Below, piece after piece: positions 12,960-25,126 of a stretch of DNA of 64,000 nucleotides. Both the position numbers and the translations under genes were made by a program. This DNA is from Durusdinium trenchii (lineage: Eukaryota; Sar; Dinophyceae; Suessiales; Symbiodiniaceae). Where the stretch lies: the NCBI GenBank assembly GCA_963970005.1, contig CAXAMN010021740.1, forward strand, positions 383,661 to 447,660, given 5' to 3'. Numbering within the stretch: position 1 is the first letter of the stretch; each line of letters starts with the position of its first letter. The notes beneath the pieces were generated by a model. It saw only the letters and a program-made list of their open reading frames with translations, had not been told where the DNA came from and did no database searches.

Positions 12960-14500
12960 AAGCTCCTTGACTCAGGGTATTATGGAGCGAGGGGAGGCAT
13001 CGAGTGTCTTGGTCGGTTCCACACTGGATGAAAGCTCTACGAAACTATCAATAGAAACCGATAGCAATCTTGCTCTGCTAACCCAGACTTTCCACTGACT
13101 CTCTTTCTACACCTCCCGACCCTGGAAGTTTGGATGCCTCCTCTTCAGGAGGATTCATCTCCTGGCAGAGGTGAGGTGAGAACCGTTGAAGAGCAGTGAC
13201 CGATGGACGATCTACACTGATGCACCACAGAACGCATCAGTTTCTTGTACCCAGAATACATCAGAGCCTCCTCCTCCTCTGGAACATCGACCTGTAGACA
13301 AACACATCGGCCGCAAATCCCCCTTGCTTTGGAAAGAGCTGAAAGAACTGAAAAATATGGATCGTGTGAAGACTTCCTTGCCTCCTCTTCTTCTTGAGCA
13401 GGAGGACTTCTTGGTTCCACTGGTTCTGCTGGTTCAGGTACACCACCTCCTGCAAGCTGATTGTGAGAGAGGGTCCCAACATCAGCAAACTTCATGGAAC
13501 TTGGCACCTCAAACACCATCTAGTTCTTCCAGTAAAGGGGTGTTGGGGTGCGGTCAAAAGCAGAAGCGCTCTCTTCTTGCCCTTTGCCGATGACGGTCGA
13601 CGTGAGTGACAGTGCCCGAGCCTTTTCTCCTTCGTTTGGCTGGCTGGGAGGCATCTTGCACCTACCAGCTAGAAGAGAGATAAAATGTTCAGTTCCGTCA
13701 GGGAGCAGAGAGCTGAACTCTGAAAGTCTAGTAAGATTGATGGAGTTGAACTGACAGAAAGAGAAAAAGGAACATCAGAACTCCAAGTCAAAGGCCTTCC
13801 TCCAGTCTTCAAACATCTTGTTAACCGCCCTCAGCAACCAGGCAACGCGGATGGCCGCCAACCACATTTGTCCTCCTCATGAAGGTTCAGGGTGTCTCAA
13901 GGAGTCAGGTCGATTCATCTCCCTTTCACCGTCTCTCGGCAGCTCCCTTTCGCGTCGCTCCCCGCTGCTCGGCCCCGGGACGTCTTCAAAAACTTCCAAT
14001 TCCTGGGCGGTCTCCCAATCTGCTCCACGAGCATGCTCGGAATACTGGCACAAGGTGCAGCGAGCGACTGCGCGGGTGCAGGGCCCAAGGTCGGGTGTCA
14101 CGAATCAAGAATTGAAGGGAGACAAACCGAGCGGTTCTGCGGTTCTGTTTCAATGGCCCTATGGTATGTCAGAGTTCTGTCAAGCCAAAACAAACCACGC
14201 ACGGTCATTCCCACCATTCTTCACACGAGTTTGAGGTCTTCAACAGTCCATCGCACCATGTGTATTCGTGGCCCTCGCCGAACGGCGCGATGAGGTTCTG
14301 GAATAGCCGAACAACTGTCCTAGGCCCGCACAAAGCTTGGCGCGGCGTCAAGCGAAGACCACCATGCAAAAGAGAGTCTGACGGCCGCTGTGGTCGTGTG
14401 AATTGCGACCTTCAAACCGTTCCACACCCCTTAATTTGCTTGGGTTTTCTGTCACTCATGTATCTCATGAAGTGAGATAACGAAAAACGAAGTTACGCTT
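12960..14500. other. No firm gene; possible minus-strand exons
   Basis: Open minus-strand frames at 13519-13145 and 14101-13877 are protein-like, the first with a run of Glu, but neighbouring frames look equally plausible and no splice junction could be settled. I report nothing firm here. Confidence 0.3.
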
Positions 14501-14510
14501 CAGTTTCCCA

Positions 14511-15101
14511 CTAGGCTGGACACTGAGCTTGCAGGACGTTCTCGGCATCTTCTATTGCAGACCACGCCCTTGTCATGCTACTCTCCATCCACCTGGGCAA
14601 AACGCGCGACCAGCTGGGAACCCACCCAAGGTTTGAATAGGTTTGGAAGTGCAAAATGGGAGGTCTTTGAAGTTTTGGATCACCTTTACCAGAAAGCCAG
14701 CAAACATGTCACCTCTCATGTTCCAAGTGCAGGGCCGTCTGGTGAAGGTTTCGACTTTTCGGGCCTCCAGTCACTCCAGTCTCCAAAAAGATATGTTCCA
14801 GTCTCTTCCGCACCAAACTTGGCAGATGCAACAACCCACTTCCAGACCACCGAACTTGGCACCACATCGGAAGGCTGTGCAAAAATGGCCCTCCATTGAC
14901 CAAGCTTGCGACATCATCCGCAGGTCTGCGGTCTGCTAGGAGCCTTGCTTGGTCTGCGACTCGGGACTTTGCCGAGCGGGACGGACAAGCATGCAGAGCT
15001 GGAGCGGAGATGAGGCGGAGCTGAAGCAACTCAGGGCCAAACTCCTCCAAGACGGGGTGGTAGGTGTTGTGGACAGCTTTGAACACCTCACTGTTCAACA
15101 T
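14511..15101 (-). CDS. Unrecognised spliced gene with intact 3' end
   Basis: The best exon begins at 14904 after CGCAAG and reads through LGQWRAIFAQPSDVV, WKWVVASAKFGAEETG and TYLFGDWSDWRPEKS before losing frame near 14715. A final exon 14592-14511 begins after TTTGCCCAG and encodes a C-terminus reading WMESSMTRAWSAIEDAENVL before the stop. A further open frame at 15101-14940 (EVFKAVHNTYHPVLEEFGPE) is likely an upstream exon. The GDWSDW segment is loosely reminiscent of carbohydrate-binding modules, but that is weak and I do not assign it. Confidence 0.45.
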
Positions 15102-15438
15102 GTACGCTGTACATACTGTACGCTGTGTACGAAAACAACAGGTGCCTGACTTGGAAATGCCCAGGGAACTAACTAACTACGTAGACAATCTGACACCAGA
15201 AGTTTAGGAGGAAATTCCGTTGACTAAGACAACGAGAACCTGCATCGCGCGACATTCCTGGCGCACCTTTCCACGGATCAACTCATTCTTCGGAAAGGTC
15301 AACTCGGTGGCATCCCAAACAGCCTGAAATGGAACCGGTCGCACAACTTGGGCTTAAGGATTTTCGTTGATTGTACGCTGTTCCCCTCAAAGTGCGTCAG
15401 TTTTGTGGCCAAAGCAGGTTCTCAAACACAGGGAACAT

Positions 15439-15797
15439 CTATATAAATCGAAAGGCACAAGCATGCAAAAGCCACGTCTTTTGATGGTGCCGGGCCTTCG
15501 TCAGCAAGGACTTGTCCAAGTAGCTTTCAAACTCCCGAACTGTGAAATCCTGTACATCTTGGTAGTGCACTCGCGATGCCCCTCGCCTCGGCTGGCGCAA
15601 AGGTTGCTCGAATGCGCGTGAAGCGCTACTGACACATCGGTCGCGTGTTTGCTCTTGGGTCCTGGCGCTTGTACTAGTTCCCAAACGGCGGAAGTGAAGG
15701 CATTGCCAAGGCCCAGCTGGAGTCGGTTGGCAAAGCCCATAGAAATGCAAAAGAGAAGCCAAATCTCGGACAGACTGAAGATATGGCTGTGGGTCAA
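15439..15797 (-). CDS. Possible exons of an unrecognised membrane protein
   Basis: Two overlapping minus-strand frames are protein-like. One (15797 to about 15620) has a hydrophobic stretch IWLLFCISMGFANRLQLGLG. The other, at about 15600-15445, reads DVQDFTVREFESYLDKSLLT. They may be two exons or one exon with a frameshift; an AAG followed by GCCCGG near 15508 could be a GC donor. No family recognised. Confidence 0.3.
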
Positions 15798-16087
15798 AAC
15801 CAGGATACCTTGATTAACCTACCGACGTCGGTCGTTCGCTACATGGTGGACGAAAGCTCCAAGTTTTGACCCATCTCCGTATGTCATCACAGCGGGCCGG
15901 TCACTGGGTCACTCCCAACTATTCAGGTGGTAAAAGCAATCATTCTGCTGTTTCAAGAGAGTCCAAACTGGCAAGTACAGAACTTTTGTTCTATCGGCAA
16001 TCTAGAACTTCTGGTTCACCATTGACAAGGTCAGCCAGGCGCACCACTCCGCACAACCAAAACAATGCCCAAAGATAATGAACAAGA

Positions 16088-16160
16088 AAGCCTCCAACCT
16101 ATATACAGTAATAGCGATGGCCTCCAACCTAGTAGCGATGGCCTCCAACCTAATGGCGAC
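16088..16160. repeat. Short tandem repeat (GCGATGGCCTCCAACCTA type)
   Basis: About three to four imperfect copies of an 18-bp unit based on GCGATGGCCTCCAACCTA. It lies in a stretch without a firm gene. Confidence 0.7.
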
Positions 16161-16189
16161 GTAACATTCCTTATTTGATTGCCAAGTCG

Positions 16190-17155
16190 GGCCGAACCTG
16201 GTAGAACCAAGGCTTCTCCCCACACGCTGCCATGTAACTGCCCATGGCATTGTGGACCAACGTCTTCGACACCTCCAAAAGCGAGGTCTTCCGTTGTGCA
16301 CCGACCGGTTGGCGGGTCCATTACTCCTTTATTCGAAGCAGTTCCTTCCAATTCGACCCTCCGAAGGGGGGTTCGGAACGCCGGTGCCGAGAAAGGTGCC
16401 GAGAAAACGAGCGCAAGGTGAAGGCGCTCGGGTGAGGGAGCGAGAGTGAATGAATGCGGTGGCCAGCCAGCCACAGAAGCCAGTCTAAAGCAACACTCAC
16501 TGTGGCGCACGGCGCACGGATGCAGTTTCTGGCTGCAGAACGCCGGGGCAGCATGAAATGATGAAGTGATGCAAATTGTTTTAAGCACTGGTGTGAGTCG
16601 GTCAGTGAGTCGGACAGTGAGTCGCAGGCCTTTTTCCGATTTCCGGATATATATCTCGTGTGTGTTGTTGGTCTGTCCACGGTCGGGTCCTTTCGCTTCC
16701 AAGCGAAACACACCAATTCCAGCCTCCTGCCATTGCTTCTGAAGAAATTCAGGGGCCTCCGCAAATGACCGACTGTTCCTATCGTTCCTGATCATTGATT
16801 TGTAGATATGTGTGTAGTCTGCGTCTCTGCATTTCACAATCTGTGTAAACTGTAACCTTGAATGCGACACATTTGAAGGTCCTTCCTTCTTCGAAACAGG
16901 TACTCCTCACTCACGACCATCTGCAAGTGATCCGCCTTGGCAGCCTTGAAGATGTAGCCTACGATTCTCTTGACCATTTCCTTAGAGAGCCGATCAAATA
17001 CCAAAGTAGCCGCCGATCCCAAGCAAGTTGGTTCGCATGGAAGTTGCTCAAGTACTGATCAACCCTGCTCTCTCAGCAACGGTACTGGTTTGCTCCATTT
17101 CTGTTCCTCCAGCTTGATCTCATCCACTGCCTTTGACACAAAAAGCACTGTGTAG
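16190..17155 (-). CDS. Possible multi-exon gene, family unknown
   Basis: Minus-strand protein-like stretches occur in order: about 17150-17062 (VSKAVDEIKLEEQKWSKPVP), 17025-16880 (VFDRLSKEMVKRIVGYIFKA and ADHLQMVVSEEYLFRRRKDL), 16780-16680 (FAEAPEFLQKQWQEAGIGVF) and about 16357-16190. The first two share a frame separated by a single TGA near 17061, so either a tiny intron is missed, the gene is damaged, or a base is wrong. Junctions are not resolved. No domain recognised. Confidence 0.35.
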
Positions 17156-17377
17156 CTATTGGATTGTCATGTGTGCTATTTATTGGATTCTACAATGGTC
17201 CATGACTGCATTACATATAAACTAAGTAGAGATCATCCCACCCAACCCTGGGCTTTTAGGCTGCTCGTCACCAGTGCGATCAAACGTTGAAAAAGAAAAC
17301 AGGTTTCGAGTTGTTCCTACTTGCTCCGTGGCGCGCCAATGATCCTAGCTGAGAGTACTCGCGCCTCGCCGACAATG

Positions 17378-17569
17378 CTATAGAGGTTTCCATGGATCTT
17401 GGCATCCAATATATACATCAGCAAAGGTCAAGCTCTCAGGGAGGACCAAAACTCTCTTGCCAGTGGCTGAGTCACCGGCTCTCTCCAAGATTTGCTCATG
17501 GCTCGCCTTTGGACGCATACTAGGAGGTCGGCCATTCTGCCAATTGCACGGTTCAAAAGTGGATGTCAC
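17378..17569 (-). CDS. Possible C-terminal exon, weakly oxidoreductase-like
   Basis: A 63-codon minus-strand frame reads ASHEQILERAGDSATGKRVL then VLPESLTFADVYIG. The pattern of a helix followed by GKRVLVL resembles the last strand of zinc-independent quinone oxidoreductases and alcohol dehydrogenases, but the match is short and no nucleotide-binding exon was found upstream. Treat it as an unassigned exon. Confidence 0.25.
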   Translation of the reverse strand: MTSTFEPCNWQNGRPPSMRPKASHEQILERAGDSATGKRVLVLPESLTFADVYIGCQDPWKPL

Positions 17570-18456
17570 CGATACAAAACGTCACCAACCATTTTACTCA
17601 TCTGCGATACCCTCGTGTGTACTCTTTGAAGCAAGACCAAATCTCTTCCCGGGCACTCAATCAGAGTGGTGAGAAACCATGGTTCTCAACTCTCCGTTGA
17701 TGTCTCTTATGTCTCTACACATGTCACACCGCTCTGCGTGTCATGTACGATTTTATCAAGTGCCTCGCAGAAATCCCAGCGTCGACTTGGCGAGTCTCTT
17801 CCGAGTCCTTTGAAGTCTTCCGGGGACCCCCGGTCTTTCCGGGGGACGAACCCGGCCTGGCGGCGATGAGCGGCATGTGGAGCCTCGGCGAAAAACGCGG
17901 CAGTTGATGGGGCTCGGGAGATCCAACACCTTCGATGTGATGTGTGGCAAAACCAAGGAAGACGTGGTGGGTCACGAAGCTGCTGAACCCACCGGTTCTT
18001 TTTGATACGTCACAATAGGTGGCACTGTTCTGAGAAGACGATTTTTTCACTGCTGGCTGGGCTCAGGACTCTGTAGGTATGGCCAATCATGATGGCAGCT
18101 TTTGAGCCAAAGGAAAACAAACGCTATTCTGTTCCATTCCCAGCCCTTTACACAGCAGGCAGAGCCATTCTATTTTGTAGTCAACAACTGCCTTCTACTG
18201 CCTTCTGGCGAATGTCAATGTCACGAACGAGCTCAGGCAACTACAGGAAGGAGGGTCGACCTTTTCCTTTGACCAATCCAAGTAAAAAGGTCTGTACAAA
18301 AGCATCCAGAACCACCAAATGGGCTCCGAGATTGCCTTCTCAAATTGGCTCTTCCATCATATTTCCAGGACGGAGCCTCTCCAATTTGAAGTGCGCTCAA
18401 TCCATCTTGTATCCAGGATTCAGCACCAAAAATGGCCAAGAACGACAGAAAACCGG

Positions 18457-19549
18457 TCATCTGCCACGACGTGCATCTCGAGTCAGTGCCATCTCAAAGA
18501 CCAGCAAGTATGCTCCTGATTTTCCGGACAAGACTTCAAGCTCAAAAGGCCCCTTGATTTCAGCTGCGTCATGCCTTTGCAAATCCTGTCCAGCAAGCTT
18601 GATCTCTCCTTCCATGCAAAGCAAGTAAGCTTGCCGATCCTTCCCAATGGCCAAGGCTTTCGATGCCACGCCCGCTGAGAGTTCCGTCACAAAGACATTG
18701 CAATCTTGATTGATCTTCACCGGCGTCGTCATGGATCCCATGACATCGGACACCAAGTGGCACCACTGATCCCTTCGTGCCCCCGTCAGCTCTTCGTTCC
18801 CCGCCGCGGAGCCGTAGTGGGGCTTTAAGCCTCGAGACCGCGGGACGACCCAACACTGGATGAAGCGCAGGGGCTCCTGGCACAGGGAGAGTTCAACCTG
18901 TTTGCCGATCCACCAACAATAAAACATCAAAGAATACACGTCAAAATGGATTCAACAATGACTGGGGACGCCATTTGGGATCAGTTAATCATATAATTCG
19001 AGAACCACCCAGATGATGACCTTGATTCCCATGGATTTGATTCGGATCAGCGAGTCCCCAAAAAAGTCTCCAACGGGATGCGACTTTGCACAACCGGAAT
19101 CCCAACCTAATAGCCACATGACCTCCATGCAAAAACCCATCCAGCTCCTTCGAAAGGTTGTGCTCCGAGTGGTAAATCCCGGTGCCGGCGGTCATGAACT
19201 GCACGCTGCCCCGGCCCAAGGTCTCCTCGGTGCCCATGGAGTCCTTATGGGTCAAGTAGCCATCTACGATGAAGGTCATGATCTCCATATCCCTGTGAGG
19301 ATGTTCACCAAAACCCCTCTCTCCCTGCACCAAGTCGTCGTTCATCACCCGAAGCACCCCGAAACTGCTGGGGCCCTCGCTGTACTCGGCGAAGTTGAAG
19401 TGAAACCTGGACTTCAGCCAGTTCTCATTGGTCCACCCCTGTGCTTTCACATCAGCTGGATTGCGAGGGTTTCCAAACCATCGAGGATCAGGTTCACTCG
19501 CGAAGAGACGGCTCTCGGGAATGACCGAGACGTTTCCCGACATGGCCAT
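18457..19549 (-). CDS. Pirin family protein (two exons)
   Basis: Pirins are bicupin iron proteins acting as quercetinases, redox sensors or transcription cofactors; which applies here is unknown. Exon 1 (19549-19148) starts at the first suitable ATG and encodes the N-terminal cupin, with the metal-binding set GEHPHRDME (His83, His85) and GIYHSEHN (His127, Glu129), all four ligands present. Exon 2 (18876-18457) begins EPLRFIQCWVVPRSRGLKPH and ends with the C-terminal cupin and a stop. Joined length is about 273 residues, close to the usual 230-300. The 271-bp intron starts GAGCTGG after AAG and ends CAG before GAGCCC, a GA-AG intron with the same six bases (AGGAGC) at both ends. The open frame continues upstream of 19549, so an earlier exon is possible. 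The next gene upstream is the AIFM3-like gene on the same strand. Confidence 0.88.
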
Positions 19550-19998
19550 GACTTGGGGAATGACTCGGACTCGGGCCACGACTGGGACTGCAGAAGACAC
19601 CTGTGCAACAGTAATGCTCTAGACCAGGTATTGTCTCCCAATTCAAGAAGCACAAAAAGGAGGTTATGCCTCTCTACTTCGAGACTCGTTCTGAGTGTTT
19701 ATCTCAGTGTTAATCCCAAGTTTGACCCTCTGACAGCTTCATGCACAAAATGTAGAGAAGCGTGCCAGCTGCCAGTAATCCGACAGGAAGGACCAACAGG
19801 CCAACAGGAAGACCAGGACCGCATGTGGTTTTTCTTTTGAATCGATGGATGATCTTGGGCAGGGCAGGAGCTGGCAGTATCAGAGCTTAGGAACCTAAGA
19901 CACGGAGGAGAATGAGGGCTTAAAACAACATGCATTGAACTCCCACCCAACTGTCACAAGACCAAACCAAGCAAAGCAAAACAGTGCTAACAGCATCA

Positions 19999-22900
19999 TC
20001 AGCAGCTCTGCTTTAGTTGAGCTGCCAGCCCTGCCGTTGAGGCCTTGCCAGACTTCAAATCAGCGACACTTGGCATCTTGCCCATGCGCATGAGCTCTCC
20101 CACCACCACAGCTACCGGATCACGAGACATCGTGGCTACCGCCTTCACTTCATTCTTCTGACAGTAGTAGGCTACAAAGTTTAGCTTTTGTAGATCACCA
20201 TCCACCAAAAGCTCGTCGAACTCTTTGCAATGACCCACATATCGGAGATTCTTCCCAAACAGGGATGTCCAGAAAAAGGGGGTCTGGTCAAAGCGCTCCT
20301 GTTTCCCCACCATGTTCTTGGCTGCAAATCGACCCTGGCTGGTCGCAACATCCCAATGTTCGACCCTCATCAAGCCAGCTCGATCCCCACACGTATCTGG
20401 ATAGCTCGCCACATCTCCTGCTGCAAAAAGATCTTCAACACCTGAGACTTTCAAGAACTGGTCAGTCACCAAAGAGCCATCAGGAGCCTTCTCTGCACCC
20501 TGGACAAACTTCGCATTAGGGATGACTCCAACACCCACCACAATCGAATCGCAGGATATAACCTCGCCGGATTGGAGCACTGCCTGCAGAGATGATCCAC
20601 TCTTCTTAATCTCCAAAGCGGTCTTGCCGCCGAAGAATTTCACGCCCTTGGTCTCAAAGAAGGCCTGACAAGAAGGCCTTACCCACCAAATCGACATGTT
20701 TCGCCACAGGCAAGGTACAATGAAAAGAACTTTAACACGAGAGGAAGAACTTTCCCTAGAGGAAGCACAGTAGATAGGTAACAGGAAGCACTTCGTAAGC
20801 AGCCTCACCCTGGAGGTGGCATGAAGTGCTTCCCAGACCTTAAGTTCCAATCATGAAAAGGTTCTTCTGCGTCCTTTGCTGGCTATGAAGAAGCTACTAG
20901 CTGCTAGCTTAAGCTACTAAGTACTACTAAGTAAAGTATAGCTTCCAGTTGCAGCCTTTCCCCTCCAAAGAAAGGAAAAGCAAAGAAAGGAAAAGCAAAG
21001 ATGTCTTCCCGCACTTCTCCGCGACCTTCAGAGCTTCTCCCAAGCGGTTGCCCAGCACGCGCTCAAAGGGCACCTTGTAATTTCTTTGGATCTTCAGACC
21101 CGTCTTTTTAAGACCGTTCACAAAAAGCAGGGTTGCACTTCTAATTAGCTCGTAAATTTGATAAATGTGCACGGCCACTGCCAGCGAATCCAAGATGACA
21201 CTGACTTTGAAATGTGGTGTTTCTCCGGTCTGGCTTTCTAGCATTGGATGAAGTGGATTGACCTAACGTATTGCCTCTTGACTTGCGAGATGCTCAACAA
21301 GCCTGAAGTTGCGAGCTTGTTTGGCCACCCTTCCATCAACAGTATCCTTGAGTATGCCAGGACCCACCGGGGCAGTAGTTCTTGACACTCCTCAAGCTCT
21401 TCGCATGGGTTCTTGGATTGGTTAACAGCTCGCCACACGCATTGTAAAGGATCTTGAGAGTTCATGATTTCTTCTCACAGGTATTGAGATTCGCATAAAC
21501 TAGACAAACGCACGCATCCTTGCAAGTGAAAAAGGCGCAAGTGCCTTGTAAACCAGCGAACTACATGTCCATCGTGTCAGTATCCATAGAGTTCGCCCAC
21601 TGGAGCATTCAAACTATTCATCAGTCCACGAACCCTATGCACAAACCTCCATCAACTAACGAACCTCTTTCCGCAAAACCATTTCCACCCAAAAGGTCTT
21701 GACCCCAGTAACGGACTTCATCACGGGGCGCCTGTTCCATGCCCAGCACCACGACGTCGCAACCCCTGCGACGCAAGGTGCTGGCCAGCTCCATGCCTTG
21801 GACGTCTCGAACCAACGCAGCAAGAAACACTTAGCAAAAACCGTTCAAAACATGTTCCTCACAGGAATATATTGTAGTCTTAACAACCTTTGGACGTTTA
21901 CATCTCTTGCAACAAAGCCACCAATAAAGGATGAGCCAAGCACAGCCTCGGGATCGCAGATTCAAGGTTGTGTGAACTGGCCCGCCCCGACTTGTAAACC
22001 CACCCTAAATACAGTTAGCACATTCTCCAACCTGTGTAAATATTAATAACAATAACAATCAAAATCAATAAAAAGGGTTCATTTCATGTCTAATCTAAAT
22101 TCTTTCTTGGAGCCTGGGATGAACTTTATTTGGGGTAAACCAAAACTTCAAGATGTGCCACCCCCGTTTATTAATCAGCGGCCAACATTAGATCTTGGGG
22201 CCAACCTAAAAACTAGCTCACAAAGCCAATACATTGCGGTAAGCGTGTCTGGACATGTGTTTGCCGCTTGCGCCGTTCGTGCCGCTACAGCCTTCGACTT
22301 CTGGGGCACAGCGCGCGCAAGGAGTGCGAGCGGGGCGCTTTGGGCGCACGCGGTGATCCGGGCACGTAGCAGTGGGCATAGTAATAGTAGGTCCACGCAA
22401 GTAAACTCATGTCCGGCGCAAACTAAATTGTGTTTGAAACCGGAAGTTCCGAAAATGTATGTGTATATATATATATTATATATATATACATATATAGTTG
22501 TCGATCATTCGGCAAAACACGAGGAAAAATGCAAAAAAACCCAAATGGGCTGGAGGGATCGCGGGATCTGAGCTGATTGTCAGTGATAAATGTTCAAGTA
22601 CAAAGTTATAGCACAGTTAAAATATTTGTGGTACACAAATGCAACATAATATGAATATTAAACAACGTTTGACTGACATCATTAGTCAAACTGAAGTTAT
22701 AAATGTTGTCTGCTTTGCAGTGTAATCATTAGCTAATTTTGTTAAAGCTATGTTAGACTCATTTGCGGGTAGAGTGGGAGCGGAAGACGCTGATCCCTCT
22801 CGCAATGAGACCTTGCACCTTCAGTAGCACAAGGGCGTCCCAATCCAGTTTTGCAAATGCTGCCGAGATGCCACCTTCTTGCCTGGTTGACAGGCCGCGG

Positions 22901-23762
22901 CAATTTGTTGAGCATCTTCAGGAGTTCGCAAAGCCAGAACTCCAGGCAGATCAAAACCATTGATGGGCAAAGGTCGAGGCTTTGCTCCTGTCGCCACCAA
23001 GGCTGCGTCATACTTCAAGACCTCACCTTCCAAATGGACAGTCTTTTGTCCAGCGTCAAGTTTCTTGACCCTGGCCGCGCATTTCACTTCAATCTCATGC
23101 TTCTTGAAATATGCTTCGTCTCTTAAGCTCAAGGATGCAGGGTCATAGGCCTTGCCCAGATTCTTTGAAAGCACCGGGCGGTCATAGGGCAAATGCTTCT
23201 CTTCCGTGATCAGCAGAATACGACCTTTGTATCCCTCTTGTCGCAACGCGTCAGCTGCAGCCACACCTGCAGCGCCACCCCCTAAGACGACGAACACGCG
23301 TTCATCAGCAGGATCTCGTTGAGACATGGCGGGTGCCACAAAGTCATCCATGACATATGGCACCTGAACAATGACATTACCATCTTCCACAGAAACCTGG
23401 TACGTAGGAATCGCTTCCAGTCCAGATCCCCTCACTGGTTGCCCAGTTCGGATGTCAAACGCAGCATTATGCCACGGGCAAACTACATGCATTTTGTCCT
23501 TAGCAGCTACACCCTCTGCCAAAGGGGCACTGTAGTGACTACAAGACGCGCCAGTTGCATAGAACTGACCATCGATGAAGGCGAGCATGATCGCTCCATC
23601 ACCAGCTCCATCCATGGTCCCAACGATTCGAACCTGACGCAAATCCCCATCCGCGAAGTCGGCCGCACGCGCCACGTTCACTCGTCGCATCTTTGGATCC
23701 TCACAGCTGAGACGAGATGACCCTGCCATGCCAGCCATGCCAAGGCCTGCCGCGAAGCACAT
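19999..23762 (-). CDS. AIFM3-like Rieske / FAD-NAD(P) oxidoreductase (five exons)
   Basis: Exons on the minus strand: 23762-22875, 21946-21922, 21796-21732, 21073-21026 and 20664-19999, giving about 563 residues (human AIFM3 is about 605). Residues 30-135 form a Rieske [2Fe-2S] domain with C74-x-H76 and C95-PW-H98. Residues 155-190 give the FAD-binding GGGAAGVAAADALR. VATGAKPRPLP and DLFAAGDVASYPD are the second FAD motifs. The NAD-binding glycine motif (LGSSFIGMELAS) is split between the 25-nt microexon and the next exon. Introns use GT, GT, GC and GT donors. The C-terminal part (SLFGKNLRYVGHCKEFDELL) matches the AIF3 dimerisation domain. It probably transfers electrons from NAD(P)H; location is unclear. 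ATG at 23762 is the first in frame; the frame is open about 60 nt further upstream without an ATG. Confidence 0.9.
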
Positions 23763-23799
23763 GGACTCGAACCATCGAGATGTGGCGACCGGAGCCGTG

Positions 23800-25110
23800 C
23801 CAACCTCAGACGGAACGAAGGATGGAGGTCATGAAGGCCACAAAGAAAGACGATTGAAACTACATTTGTAGCAACGACATGCAACGACCATGTTCCGGAC
23901 TTGATCCCAATAGTCCGAGAAGCACGTGCTCTGCGAGACGTTCGACTCGCTACCCGAGACCATGAGGTCTGCGCACGAAAACGTGGCAGGCCACGCAGGA
24001 TCATCGCTGTTGCGATCGGTGGTTTCGGGATCGGAGATTGACCTACTTGCTAGAATGTCGAGGGGAGAAGCTTCAACCTATAGCCTAAGAAAAGCTGAAG
24101 CAAATCCAGCTATCACCAAGTGAGCTTTTGCCGTCTACCATCCTCTGCTAGCTTCTTCGAAGTGTCTCAATGAAGGAGGGATGAGACGAGACACCGCCGT
24201 CAAGTTCGAGGATTCCTACCTTGCTTGACCGGCATGTACAGCAATAAACATCACAAGCGGTAAAGAATAAAGATGTCTACTGCTGACAAACTCCAAGAAT
24301 ACCTTGAGCAAAGCCAAAAACAGCAAGTTTTCCAAATCTTTATATAATAGTATCTCAAGGTCTTGAAAGTGCGGCCCAACCCTGCACGCTGGGGAGAGTC
24401 AGAAGCAGAATCTGCTCTATGTTTCATGCGAGCGCAAGACTTGCCCTGACTCATCTTTACACATCTGTCACTGGTCACCTCTCGGCATTGTGCCGCCCAA
24501 AGTGTCAGATGGTCTTGGGCATCCCTAGGTTGCAGCTTCATAGGGAAGAGGGCAAAAGCTTGGCTTCTTAGCTTCAGCTGTGGCTTTTAGCCGGCCCTAA
24601 AAGCATTAACAAGGGCTCTTTGCCCATGGTGAAATCAAATGACACTGAATCCCGGGTCTATTTATCCTTGTCGCAACAAAGCAAATGGAATTGATTTCCA
24701 AGGGCATGATGCAAAATGAAAGGACCCAAGCAGCTCAAGCATGCTTTCTTTGATCTTCAGCAGTCCACCATGAAGGCAACCTACAAACGGAGCGAAACAT
24801 CTTGGGTTGAGGTCAGGGACCCTTTTCATTCCCGAGGCCGCTGCATGCCGCCATAAATCCCTGAATATGGCTGCATGTTGCACACATGAAAATGTATGGA
24901 AAGCTGATGGGAACACTGATCGCATTCAAGTGGTCTCTCCCTCCGCCTGTGGCCGCACGCTCTCGCAAGGATGGTTCTGCTAAGATGAGGCTCAACCTGA
25001 CGGAGCAAAAAACTTTGCATGTCGGTTGGAAAGGACGGATGCTTTCCCATGCGACAAGCTCAGCACTCTACCACCCAATTCATTCACACATCTTTTCAAA
25101 TCGCTGGTAG
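23800..25110. other. No firm gene
   Basis: A minus-strand frame at 24925-24662 (LLKIKESMLELLGSFHFASC) is protein-like and ends in a stop, so it could be a terminal exon. Nothing else stood out between the AIFM3-like gene and the retroelement. Confidence 0.3.
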
Positions 25111-25126
25111 AAGTCGAGCTTTCCAT

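Noticed and set aside
22470..22500. TATA-rich palindrome as a promoter
   Set aside because: It is a simple TA repeat inside an intron of the AIFM3-like gene; dinoflagellates seldom use TATA boxes.
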